NCBI GenBank assembly: GCA_938039305.1
Contig: CALHUZ010000264.1
Location: forward strand, 1-17,310
DNA length: 17,310 nucleotides
Reading direction: 5' to 3'
From: an uncultured Saprospiraceae bacterium
Lineage (GTDB): Bacteria > Bacteroidota > Bacteroidia > Chitinophagales > Saprospiraceae
This document shows, in pieces, positions 8,548 through 16,331 of this stretch. The translations under genes and the position numbers were made by a program. The notes under the pieces are model-generated. The model ran no database searches. It was not told the origin of the DNA and saw only the letters and a list, made by a program, of their open reading frames with translations. Numbering within the stretch: position 1 is the first letter of the stretch; the number at the start of each line of letters is the position of its first letter.

Positions 8548-9876
8548 ATGAACAAGTTACTAATTTGGGTTTTGCTTTTAGCCGCTACGCAAGCGTTCAG
8601 CCAAGGTGGGGTTAATTCGCCATTCTCAAGATTCGGTATCGGTGACCTAAATTCTGAGAACCCTATGCACATCCGACAAATGGGTGGTATCGGTTCTTCT
8701 TTCTTAGATCCTTCTCAGCTCAACTTCTTTAACCCTGCTTCTCTTAGCTTTCTACAGAGTACAGGATTTGATATTGGACTTGACTTTAAGAACTCTCGCA
8801 TCACAGAAGGTGACAATACATCAAATCAATGGTCAGGTAACTTAGGCTATATGGCTTTAGGTTTCCCTCTGCGTAATCCGATCAATGCTCTATTTACTCG
8901 TGAAGATTATAAGTTTAATTGGGGAATGGGATTCGCTATACTTCCTAATTCGACTGTCAGCTATAATATCACTAGAAGAGATAGTACTGGAGTAGATCAA
9001 GTGTTCGATCGTAACTTTCTCGGCTCAGGTGGATCATATAAAGCCGTTTGGGCTAATGCCATTAAATACGGTGACTTTAGTTTAGGAGCCAACGTGGGCT
9101 GGTTGTTCGGAAAGATCAGTTACGATAGAAATGTCGACTTCATAAGTGAGATAGCTGCTTTTGATAATAGATTTAGTACTTCTTATACTATGAGAGGATT
9201 TTATAGCAAGTTTGGCTTAATCTACCTTGGCGTACTCAATAAGAAAGAAATAAGTGATGACATAGGTAGAGAAGCACCTAAGACTGTGTCTGTAGGATTA
9301 ACATACAAACCTGCACTCGGCTTCGATACTAAGGCACAAATAAATGATATTAACTCCATATTCTTTACCGGATTTGGTGAAATATCTGACACACTTAGAA
9401 GCGCACAAGATGTGATAGGATCAGGACAACTTCCAAGTGAATTGTCATTTGGTATGACTTATACACATGGTTATAAGTATGCTATAGGCTTCGATGTATT
9501 AAGAACTTTCTGGAGTAACTATCGTAATGATGCGAGTCCTGAAGTACTCAATAATACGACGCGATATGCCATTGGTGGATATTACAAACCAAATTATAAT
9601 AACATCAATAGTATCCTTGCCAGATCATCATTCAGATTTGGATTGTACTTGGAGCAAGATCCAAGGATCATTAATAACGAAAAAATAAATACCTATGGAG
9701 TAACATTGGGACTTGGCTTGCCGCTTGCGTGGCAACGGAAGTTCTCTAATGTCAACATAGGAGTAGATATGGGTAAAAGATCAGTTTCTGGTGTCTTAAG
9801 TGAAAATTTTGCGAAAGTTACTTTCGGTTTCACTTTTAATGAAGGAGATTGGTTTAGGAAATTCTATCTGGATTAA
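8548..9876 (+). CDS. outer-membrane beta-barrel protein with NSPFSRFGIGDL N-terminus
   Basis: The protein (442 aa from the ATG at 8548) has a Sec signal peptide, MNKLLIWVLLLAATQAFSQ, with likely cleavage after the TQAFS region. An in-frame TTG at 8542 would add only two residues and is less likely. The mature start NSPFSRFGIGDL is close to NSPYSRFGIGDL, which I associate with a family of Bacteroidota outer-membrane proteins. Next comes a Gly/Asn-rich segment with QMGGIGSSF and FNPASLSF, as in FadL-like barrels, then alternating beta-strand-type sequence to the end. The C-terminus FRKFYLD lacks the classical final phenylalanine. There is no TonB plug. The cargo, if any, is unknown. The TPR gene follows after 24 bp, so the two are probably co-transcribed. 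Confidence 0.82.
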   Translation: MNKLLIWVLLLAATQAFSQGGVNSPFSRFGIGDLNSENPMHIRQMGGIGSSFLDPSQLNFFNPASLSFLQSTGFDIGLDFKNSRITEGDNTSNQWSGNLGYMALGFPLRNPINALFTREDYKFNWGMGFAILPNSTVSYNITRRDSTGVDQVFDRNFLGSGGSYKAVWANAIKYGDFSLGANVGWLFGKISYDRNVDFISEIAAFDNRFSTSYTMRGFYSKFGLIYLGVLNKKEISDDIGREAPKTVSVGLTYKPALGFDTKAQINDINSIFFTGFGEISDTLRSAQDVIGSGQLPSELSFGMTYTHGYKYAIGFDVLRTFWSNYRNDASPEVLNNTTRYAIGGYYKPNYNNINSILARSSFRFGLYLEQDPRIINNEKINTYGVTLGLGLPLAWQRKFSNVNIGVDMGKRSVSGVLSENFAKVTFGFTFNEGDWFRKFYLD

Positions 9877-9900
9877 TAATTTTGAATAAAAACGACTGAC

Positions 9901-11322
9901 ATGAAGTTCATTAAATCACTTTTAGTAATTATCATCGCATCTATCAGCCAGTTGTCCTTCGCTCAATGTGAGACATGGGTCGAATCTGACAACAAGGATC
10001 ATCTTGAAGAACAGCATTCTGTTTATCGTGGAGACATGAAGGCAGAAAACCTTGATGGTGCCTTCGCAGCTTGGCAAGAGGTTTATACTGCCGCACCAGC
10101 AGCAGATGGTAAAAGAGATTTCCACTATACAGATGGTATCAAGATATACAAGGCTAAGTTCGATGCTGAAACTGATGCAACTAAAAAAGCTGAGTATAAA
10201 GATTTGATCGTATCACTTTATGATGATTGTGCATCTTGTTATGAAAGTCAAGCTATCTTTTTAGCTAAGTGTGGTGATAATCAAGACTGCTATAACAAGC
10301 GTATAGGATACTTGATGGGTAGAAAGGGTTATGATATGTACTATCAACTTCAAAGTAACTATAGTGAGAACATGGACGCTTTTCAAAAGGCAGTTGATAT
10401 GTCTGGAAACGACGTAGAATATATCGTATTTGCTCCATACGGTGCGATCACTGTATATCAGTTCAAAAAGGGATTGATTGACAAAGCAAAAGCAAGAGAA
10501 GTTCACAGAACGCTTAATGAGATCGCAGAATACAATGTAGCTCAAGGTGGAAAGTATGCAGCATATTACCAGCAGGCTATAGATGCTATGAATGGTTCAT
10601 TCGTAGAGATTGAAAAAGAAATATTCGACTGTGATTACTTCAAGGAGAAGTACAAGGATTCTTACTTAGACAGCCCAGATCCAGCAGGTGCAAGGGATAT
10701 GTACAATCTTTTAAAAGCAAGAGGATGTCCGACTGACGATTCTGATCCATTCATGGTTCAGTTGAAAGAGGCTTATGAGGTATGGGCGGCAGAAGAGAAT
10801 GCAAAAAAGAAAGCAGAATTTGAAGCTAACAATCCAGCGATGCTTGCGAGCAAAGCTTATAGAGCTGGACAATTCGACCAAGCAATAACTAAGTATAGAG
10901 AAGCAATCGATCAAGAAACAGACAATGCAAAGAAAGCGAAGCATCATTTCTCTATAGCATCTATACTCTTTAGAAAATTAAAGAGATACAATGACGCACG
11001 TAAAGAAGCAAAAGTTGCTGCAAGTTTAAATCCTTCTTTTGGACGACCACACATGTTGATTGGTGATATGTACGCAACAACAGCAAGATCATGTGGTGAT
11101 AGTTGGAATCAGAGGTTGGCAATTTTGGCTGCAGTGGATAAATACAACAAAGCTGCATCTGTTGACCCATCTGCTGCTGATGAAGCAAAAAGTAAAGCTG
11201 GAAAATATAGATCAAGTTTCCCAGCCAAAGATGAAGGATTCATGAGAGGAGTAAAAGCAGGAACAACTCAGAAAGTGGGTTGTTGGATAGGTGAAACTGT
11301 AAGAGTTAGATTCGCAGGATAA
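9901..11322 (+). CDS. secreted TPR-repeat protein (paralogue 1)
   Basis: The protein (473 aa) carries a Sec signal peptide with probable cleavage after LSFA (residue 21); the cysteine at 23 is not in a lipobox, so it should be soluble in the periplasm. The mature protein is helical and repeat-like. A region near DGIKIYKAKF (79-88) and the stretch ASKAYRAGQFDQAITKYREA (318-337) read as TPR-type helix pairs, followed by KRYNDARKEAKVAASLNPSF. The end is KVGCWIGETVRVRFAG. It is clearly homologous to the lipoprotein encoded downstream: both share W..AY/VYTAP.A.GK, DGIKIY, a C-[DE]-YF motif, a late CG..W and the C-terminal CWI.ET..VR. The rare paired cysteines suggest disulfides. It is likely a scaffold or binding partner for the preceding barrel; the function is unknown. 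Confidence 0.85.
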   Translation: MKFIKSLLVIIIASISQLSFAQCETWVESDNKDHLEEQHSVYRGDMKAENLDGAFAAWQEVYTAAPAADGKRDFHYTDGIKIYKAKFDAETDATKKAEYKDLIVSLYDDCASCYESQAIFLAKCGDNQDCYNKRIGYLMGRKGYDMYYQLQSNYSENMDAFQKAVDMSGNDVEYIVFAPYGAITVYQFKKGLIDKAKAREVHRTLNEIAEYNVAQGGKYAAYYQQAIDAMNGSFVEIEKEIFDCDYFKEKYKDSYLDSPDPAGARDMYNLLKARGCPTDDSDPFMVQLKEAYEVWAAEENAKKKAEFEANNPAMLASKAYRAGQFDQAITKYREAIDQETDNAKKAKHHFSIASILFRKLKRYNDARKEAKVAASLNPSFGRPHMLIGDMYATTARSCGDSWNQRLAILAAVDKYNKAASVDPSAADEAKSKAGKYRSSFPAKDEGFMRGVKAGTTQKVGCWIGETVRVRFAG

Positions 11323-11341
11323 TCCAAAAATATAGAATAAT

Positions 11342-11377
11342 AAAAAAGCCAGTCCTTGAAAAAGGGCTGGCTTTTTT
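11342..11377 (+). terminator. strong intrinsic terminator after TPR paralogue 1
   Basis: A 14-bp stem has arms at 11342-11355 and 11364-11377, with eight G/C-rich central pairs (one G-T), an 8-base loop, and A6/T6 at the base. The T run follows the stem on the plus strand. The A run gives it the same form on the other strand. It sits 20 bp after the TPR stop and splits the barrel-TPR unit from the lipoprotein paralogue. Confidence 0.88.
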
Positions 11378-11404
11378 ATGCATTATGCCAGCCTGATTCA
11401 TCAA

Positions 11405-11423
11405 AAGGAGGGAGCATCTCCTT
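11405..11423. repeat. AAGGAG/CTCCTT inverted repeat before the lipoprotein gene
   Basis: AAGGAG (11405-11410) and CTCCTT (11418-11423) flank 7 bases, about 60 bp upstream of the ATG at 11484 and just after the terminator. This would be a leader hairpin or operator if a promoter for the lipoprotein gene lies here. No clear promoter pair is seen; TATATCCTTTG nearby has one base too many for TAnnTTTG. Confidence 0.25.
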
Positions 11424-11483
11424 GTATATCCTTTGTTGTTACCATATCTTGTTGTTCACGTCTAATCAATACACTTATCATCT

Positions 11484-12926
11484 ATGAAGCATACATACTA
11501 TATCATAAGCCTTGTTCTAATCACTTATCTTTTAGTAGCATGTGCTACACAAGCACCAATAGTTGTAGAAGAAAAGGCACCCGCAGCACCTGTCATAGAA
11601 GTTGTCAAAAGTAATACTGATTGTACTACCCTTCTTGATATAGATCCCGCCATAAGAAGCGATACAGAAGATGCTTTCACTCTTTATAAAGATGAGATCA
11701 GATACAAAAAGTATGAAGCTGCATTATTACTTTGGAAAACTGCATACTATACAGCACCAGGTGCAAATGGAAAAATGACCTCACACTTCGATGACGGTAT
11801 TAAAATCTATGACCACTTATTTAAGAAAGAAATTGATAAAAATGAGAAGGCAGCTTTAGTAGATACTATCTTAAGTATCTATGACAAGCGAGTAGAATGC
11901 TTCGAAGATGATGGGACCATCATAGCCAGAAAAGCCTTTAATTCTTACTACTCCTATAGCCAATACACTGACAGTGATGAGAGCTTTGAATTATTCAAAG
12001 AAGTCATCAAAAGGAAGGGGCTAAAAACGGACTACTTTGTTGTAAATCCATTTTCTAAATTGCTTTATGATAGAGTTCTTGAAAACAAGATCGATCATCA
12101 AGAAGCCAGTGTACTTGCATTACAAATATTTGATATTGTAGAAGAAGGGCTTGCTAAATGTAAAGGTGAATATTGTGATGCATGGGCTGTGATCGATGCT
12201 TACGCACCGCCTCTTTTATCAGGTTTAGAAGGAATCAAAGGGTTTTATCCTTGCGAGTACTTTATGGAAAATTACTACACTCAATTTGAAGAAGATCCGA
12301 CTAACTGTGACAATATCACAGAAGTATACCTGAAAATGGTATGGGGTGGTTGTGACCAAGAGGACGAAAGATTAAAAAACCTGAAAGCGGCTAAAGAAAA
12401 AGAGTGTTATGTAGCACCTCCACCGCCTGGCCCGCTGACCTTAGCTTATCAAGCACTCGAACGAGGAGAGTTCAGAGAGTCTATTAAAATGTTTGAAGAC
12501 TATACAACTACATCGGATGATCCCGAGAAAAAAGCAAAGTACCTTTTTCTAATTTCAAAAATATACTACGCCCACATTAAGAACTTCCCGGCCGCACGAA
12601 AGTACGCACTATCAGCTGCAGCTAACAAGAGTAACTGGGGTGAGCCTTATATGTTGATTGGAAAACTATATGCTTCCAGTGGCCCACTATGTGGACCTGG
12701 TACAGGTTGGGATAGTCAAGTTGTCACTTGGGTTGCCATAGATAAATTCAATTATGCTAAGAAGATTGATCCAGCAGTTACAGCTGATGCAAACAAGTGG
12801 ATCAATAGATACTCCCAGTATATGCCAAAGAAAGAGGACATATTCTTCCGCCAACTAAAGGCAGGTTCTTCGTTCAAGGTTCCATGTTGGATTCAGGAGA
12901 CAACTAAGGTTAGGACGAGCGATTAG
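11484..12926 (+). CDS. TPR-repeat lipoprotein (paralogue 2)
   Basis: The protein (480 aa) starts with a lipoprotein signal: a hydrophobic stretch ending LLVAC, where C20 would be acylated. A Pro/Ala/Val-rich tether follows (about 24-42), then a repeat region homologous to the preceding TPR protein. Shared landmarks are W-K-x-A-Y-x-TAPGANGK, FDDGIKIYDHLF, PCEYF, a GGC, LTLAYQALERGEFRESIKMF as a TPR-type helix pair, NWGEPYMLIGKLYASS, LCGPGTGW, and an ending with CWIQETTKVRTSD. It also has a short poly-proline stretch (APPPPGP) before the last repeats. It is expected at the periplasmic face of the outer membrane, or inner membrane if retained. It lies behind a strong terminator, so it is probably transcribed separately from its paralogue. 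Function is unknown. Confidence 0.85.
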   Translation: MKHTYYIISLVLITYLLVACATQAPIVVEEKAPAAPVIEVVKSNTDCTTLLDIDPAIRSDTEDAFTLYKDEIRYKKYEAALLLWKTAYYTAPGANGKMTSHFDDGIKIYDHLFKKEIDKNEKAALVDTILSIYDKRVECFEDDGTIIARKAFNSYYSYSQYTDSDESFELFKEVIKRKGLKTDYFVVNPFSKLLYDRVLENKIDHQEASVLALQIFDIVEEGLAKCKGEYCDAWAVIDAYAPPLLSGLEGIKGFYPCEYFMENYYTQFEEDPTNCDNITEVYLKMVWGGCDQEDERLKNLKAAKEKECYVAPPPPGPLTLAYQALERGEFRESIKMFEDYTTTSDDPEKKAKYLFLISKIYYAHIKNFPAARKYALSAAANKSNWGEPYMLIGKLYASSGPLCGPGTGWDSQVVTWVAIDKFNYAKKIDPAVTADANKWINRYSQYMPKKEDIFFRQLKAGSSFKVPCWIQETTKVRTSD

Positions 12927-12999
12927 ATTCAGCTTGTTATTGGAGATCTGAACTTGTTCGGATTATTGGCGGCATCTTTAAATTTAATTGAGATCTTAC

Positions 13000-13019
13000 T
13001 TTGACAATTGGCAGTCAAA
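13000..13019. repeat. small hairpin in the convergent spacer
   Basis: TTTGAC (13000-13005) and GTCAAA (13014-13019) make a 6-bp stem with an 8-base loop between the lipoprotein gene and the converging sugar kinase gene. It could help end transcription from either side, but it lacks a T tract. The rest of the 131-bp spacer shows nothing clear. Confidence 0.25.
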
Positions 13020-13057
13020 CAAGTTTAGCTGTCCGAGATTGATCGAAAAATTAAAAA

Positions 13058-13960
13058 CTAATTATAGACAGTCATCATCTTATCTATCTCTTCGTGAGAG
13101 ATATGAGGAGTCCCTCCATTTTTACTTGCTGTTAAGCCACCAACTGCACAAGCATACTTTAGGCATGTTTCTAAAGGGGCATCAGAAAGATACTTGAAAA
13201 TAAAGGACGCTAAAAAAGCGTCACCCGCTCCTACAGTATCTTGGACTTTTACTTTTATCACGGGTTGTACGTACCATTGATCTTCAGCATAACAAACTGC
13301 ACCTTCTCCACCTAAGGTAGCGATGACGAGTTTATAATTGTACTTCTTCTGAAGATGAGCCATCTGATTGCGTCTTTCTAAGTCTCCTATATCGAGCCAC
13401 TGTGCAATCATCTCTAATTCAGTCTCATTCATCCTTAGGATGTCAGCGTGCTCGACCATTCTAAGTATCGTCTCTTTTGAATAGTGACCATCTCTAAGGT
13501 TGACATCACATATCTTCAAAGATGCATGAGGGAGTAGAGAGAATAATGCTTCTCTTGATCGCTTATCTCGTAAGCCAAGGCTACTATATACAAAAGATCT
13601 ACTGTGCTTAACAAGGCTAATCACCTCTTCGTCAATTTTTACATCGTCCCAAGCAACTGGGTACACTATGTCGTAATGAGGTTCACCACCATCACCTACA
13701 AGAATGTTGACGACACTTGTAGGAAGTTCATTATGATTCTGAATGTATGCTGTAGAGTTTCCTTTGGACTTCACGAGCTCTAAAAGCTCTTGCCCTAAAT
13801 TATCAGCGCCTACACTTGCTACTACTTCCGCATGAAGTCCTAAAGCTGTAGCTCTATTTACAATATTGAAAGGTGCACCTCCAGCGACTTTACCGGAGGG
13901 TAAATTATCCCAAAGAAGCTCTCCAAAACAAACTAAATCTACTTGTTGATCAGAAGACAA
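13058..13960 (-). CDS. PfkB family sugar kinase, probably fructokinase-like
   Basis: The product (300 aa) is a ribokinase-fold carbohydrate kinase that would phosphorylate a sugar with ATP in the cytoplasm. CFGELLWDNLP (11-21) and GGAPFNIVNRATALG (27-41) form the substrate end. The NxxE motif is at 178-181, and DTVGAGDAFLASF (241-253) carries the anion hole and catalytic Asp247. The CFGE.LWD start and DVNLR (152-156) point to the fructokinase branch, but the substrate cannot be fixed from sequence. The start is unusual: no ATG is available near the expected N-terminus. The frame opens at TTG (13960), one codon after the TAA of the thioredoxin-like gene and in the same frame. Starting here gives the normal family length, so coupled re-initiation is likely. 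Confidence 0.87.
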   Translation of the reverse strand: MSSDQQVDLVCFGELLWDNLPSGKVAGGAPFNIVNRATALGLHAEVVASVGADNLGQELLELVKSKGNSTAYIQNHNELPTSVVNILVGDGGEPHYDIVYPVAWDDVKIDEEVISLVKHSRSFVYSSLGLRDKRSREALFSLLPHASLKICDVNLRDGHYSKETILRMVEHADILRMNETELEMIAQWLDIGDLERRNQMAHLQKKYNYKLVIATLGGEGAVCYAEDQWYVQPVIKVKVQDTVGAGDAFLASFIFKYLSDAPLETCLKYACAVGGLTASKNGGTPHISHEEIDKMMTVYN

Positions 13961-13963
13961 AGA

Positions 13964-14476
13964 TTAAAGGACTTGAAGTTCAGCCAAAAGTTGATCTGGC
14001 TTCTTATATCCAGGTGAAGACTTGATTACTTCAAGCTTATCATTAAGATAAACCATCGTTGGATATGCCATTCGACCACTCATCATTTTGATAGCCAACT
14101 TGTTAGCTCCCTTACGACCACTACGGGTCCACTCATATGTCTCGCCTTGGAAGACGACTGGTTCCTTTTGTTCTGCATTAAACTTTACTAATACAAAGTT
14201 CTCATTGAGATATGCTATAACCGCAGGATCCGTGAAAGTCTTTTTATCCATCACCTTACACCAACCACACCAACTCGTATACATGTCTATCATCACCTTT
14301 TTCCCTTCAATATTTTTCATTTTGTCAAGGTCATCAATAGAATACCAACTAAGCCCTTCCGCTGTCACTTGAGAAGCTGTGACTCCTAAGCTAGAACCAG
14401 TTGCATTTGAAGTATTACATGATGTGTACAGAGCACCTGTGAGCAATACAGATACTAAGATGATTAAGTGTTTCAT
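13964..14476 (-). CDS. thioredoxin-like lipoprotein with CGWC active site
   Basis: The protein (170 aa from the ATG at 14476) has a signal peptide, MKHLIILVSVLLTGALYTSC. C20 is preceded by Y-T-S, a loose lipobox, so an envelope lipoprotein is likely but not certain. A Ser/Thr/Gly-rich tether (21-40) leads to a thioredoxin fold with YTSWCGWCKVMD (66-77; redox pair C70/C73) and the cis-proline in AYPT (P139). The segment from KTFTDPAV to VLVKFNAEQ fits the Thioredoxin_7/DUF255-like group that acts as periplasmic thiol reductants or oxidases. An ATG three codons earlier (14485) is possible, but the hydrophobic start fits 14476. It precedes the sugar kinase gene with only three bases between stop and start. 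Confidence 0.85.
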   Translation of the reverse strand: MKHLIILVSVLLTGALYTSCNTSNATGSSLGVTASQVTAEGLSWYSIDDLDKMKNIEGKKVMIDMYTSWCGWCKVMDKKTFTDPAVIAYLNENFVLVKFNAEQKEPVVFQGETYEWTRSGRKGANKLAIKMMSGRMAYPTMVYLNDKLEVIKSSPGYKKPDQLLAELQVL

Positions 14477-14565
14477 ATGAATCATATTATGTGAAAGTGT
14501 TTCAAGTCTTTTTCAGACTCTTACCATATGTAACGAAGTTATGAACAGATTATGATATACACATA

Positions 14566-14581
14566 TAAAGCATAGGCTTTA
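14566..14581 (-). terminator. weak hairpin downstream of dnaA
   Basis: TAAAGC (14566-14571) and GCTTTA (14576-14581) form a 6-bp stem with a 4-base loop, about 70 bp after the dnaA stop. On the minus strand it is followed by TATATG, not a clean T run. It could be a weak terminator or part of the leader of the thioredoxin-like gene. Confidence 0.3.
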
Positions 14582-14653
14582 AGGCAACCTCAATAGCTAA
14601 TAGTAAATTTCGTATGGTTCTGAGGTATGCTGAACTGCTTAAACCTAAATTGC

Positions 14654-16057
14654 TTATACCTTAACTCCAGACAGGCTCATTTTCACCTTCTTCTCCAATT
14701 CATGGAGCGCATCTTTGATAAGAGGATCAGTATCGATCAAATCTTCAACAGTCTTACATGAATATATGACTGTACTATGATCGCGTCCACCAAAGTTATC
14801 ACCGATAGCTTTTAGTGAGCTATTAGTATGATGCTTAGCGAGATACATAGAAAGCTGACGTGCCATCACGACCTCTCTCTTCCGTGTCTTACCTTGAATC
14901 TTTTCGACTGATACTTTGAGGTGATCAGACACTAACTGCTTGATGTTATCTATTGAAATCTCCTTAGAACTTCCTGTGATGAAGCTATCAACTACGTTTC
15001 TTGCTAAGTTGATATCTATGGTTTTGTTGTTCAACGATGACTGAGCGATGATAGATACAAGTACACCTTCAAGTTCTCTTACGTTGTCTTTGACATTGAA
15101 GCTGATGAACTCAAGAATGTCTTGAGGAAGCTTTACACGCTCATCATCTAACTTAGATGAAACGATAGCCATACGTGTTTCGAGATCAGGTGCCTGAAGA
15201 TCAGCTGACAATCCCCACTTAAATCTTGAGATCAATCTATCTTGTATACCTTCTAATGACTTCGGAGGTCTATCAGAAGTTAGAATAATCTGCTTTCCAA
15301 GTTGGTGAAGTTGATTGAAGATGTTAAAGAAGATCTCTTGAGTCTTCACCTTACCACTTAGGAACTGAATATCATCTACGATGAGGACATCGATAGATTG
15401 ATAGAAGTTAACAAGATCACTGACTGAGTTTTTCTTAATTGACTCGATGATCTGATTAGTGAAGCGCTCAGTACTGACATAGACAGTATTCTTATTGCTG
15501 AACTTCTCGACTACTTCATTGCCAATGGCATGAGCAAGGTGTGTTTTGCCAAGACCCACATCTCCATAAATAACAAGCGGGTTAAATGCTGTTCCTCCCG
15601 GATTCTTAGCAATAGCCAATCCAGCACTTCTTGCTAACTTATTACAATCACCTTCAATGAAATTTTCAAAGCGATACTTAGCATTAAGTTGAGGATCTAC
15701 TTTCAACTTTTTAATACCTGGAATGACAAAAGGATTAGCTATTTGCTCAGGTGAGTAAAACCGTCTTTCAGGTTTGCCTCCAGAGTAAGTAGCATTAGTG
15801 TGATTTTCGACAAAGATCTGATATTCTAATTGTCCAGTTGGACCCAGCTCTTGTCTAATGGTCTTTTTAAGAAGAGAGACATAATTCTCTTCTAACCATT
15901 CGTAAAAGAAATTATTAGGGACCTGGATAGTTAATGAACTACCTTCTAACTTAATTGGCTTGATCGGCTCAAACCAGGTTTTGTAGCTCTGCGCATTGAT
16001 ACTTTTATGTATCGCTTGGAGGCAGTTCTCCCACACAGTTAAATGGTCTATTGTCAT
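14654..16057 (-). CDS. dnaA: chromosomal replication initiator DnaA
   Basis: The product (467 aa) binds oriC DnaA boxes and, with ATP, opens the duplex and loads the helicase. Domain I (about 1-85) starts MTIDHLTVWENCL. A short linker is followed by the AAA+ domain with Walker A GDVGLGKT (165-172), Walker B VLIVDDI (224-230), sensor I ILTSDRPP (258-265) and the arginine finger region DRLISRF (R278). Domain IV has the DnaA signature GGRDHSTVIYSCKTV (423-437) for box recognition. The Asp in the Walker A loop, where Gly, Asn or Pro is more usual, is a minor variant. I chose the ATG at 16057; a TTG at 16060 directly before it adds one Met only. The AT-rich spacer upstream carries DnaA-box-like sites, which would allow autoregulation. 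Confidence 0.97.
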   Translation of the reverse strand: MTIDHLTVWENCLQAIHKSINAQSYKTWFEPIKPIKLEGSSLTIQVPNNFFYEWLEENYVSLLKKTIRQELGPTGQLEYQIFVENHTNATYSGGKPERRFYSPEQIANPFVIPGIKKLKVDPQLNAKYRFENFIEGDCNKLARSAGLAIAKNPGGTAFNPLVIYGDVGLGKTHLAHAIGNEVVEKFSNKNTVYVSTERFTNQIIESIKKNSVSDLVNFYQSIDVLIVDDIQFLSGKVKTQEIFFNIFNQLHQLGKQIILTSDRPPKSLEGIQDRLISRFKWGLSADLQAPDLETRMAIVSSKLDDERVKLPQDILEFISFNVKDNVRELEGVLVSIIAQSSLNNKTIDINLARNVVDSFITGSSKEISIDNIKQLVSDHLKVSVEKIQGKTRKREVVMARQLSMYLAKHHTNSSLKAIGDNFGGRDHSTVIYSCKTVEDLIDTDPLIKDALHELEKKVKMSLSGVKV

Positions 16058-16096
16058 CAACTACAGGTCTATATCTCTTTAAAATAAAACAAAACG

Positions 16097-16132
16097 AACA
16101 CGTGTTTTTGGGATGGCGAGAGCACGTCTCTC
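16097..16132. promoter_or_regulatory. two CACGT-centred inverted repeats upstream of dnaA
   Basis: AACACGTGTT (16097-16106) is a perfect 10-bp palindrome. GAGAGCACGTCTCTC (16118-16132) is a 5-bp-arm repeat around CACGT. Both lie 40-75 bp before the dnaA start, where a promoter or operator is expected. Their regular spacing (about 22 bp centre to centre, near two helical turns) is suggestive. Confidence 0.35.
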
Positions 16133-16147
16133 AGCTTATGACAAAGA

Positions 16148-16316
16148 TGTGAATAATTATACAATAGAAGAAGATCAAGACAAGAAGTTTGATATATAAT
16201 TATTCATAATATTTTCTGGTATTTTATTGATAATCAACCATTTACAAATAACATATATTTACATTTCATAAAAGACTGATTATGAACAAATGTAGAATTT
16301 GGTCCATTGATTATCA
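16148..16316. other. AT-rich spacer with DnaA-box-like sites, possible oriC
   Basis: The spacer between dnaA and the metallophosphatase gene is strongly AT-rich. It has a perfect TTATNCACA box on the minus strand (16148-16156). Two plus-strand near-matches differ at one position: TTATTCATA (16200-16208) and TTATGAACA (16280-16288). TTGATAATCAA (16227-16237) and TTGATTATCA (16307-16316) are related palindromes 80 bp apart. The region could be the origin or only the dnaA autoregulatory region. Origins in Bacteroidota are not always next to dnaA, so location alone does not prove it. Confidence 0.4.
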
Positions 16317-16331
16317 GCTATTTATAAATTA

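Noticed and set aside
11378..11614. Small open frame between terminator and lipoprotein gene
   Set aside because: It overlaps the first part of the lipoprotein gene in another frame, and its composition (Cys/Ser/Thr-rich) is typical of a shadow frame.
12988..13197. Small plus-strand open frame at the convergent junction
   Set aside because: Most of it is antisense to the end of the sugar kinase gene, with no motif and no plausible start context.
14505..14519. AGTCT/AGACT hairpin in the leader of the thioredoxin-like gene
   Set aside because: Only a 5-bp stem; no sign of a riboswitch fold and too short to call.
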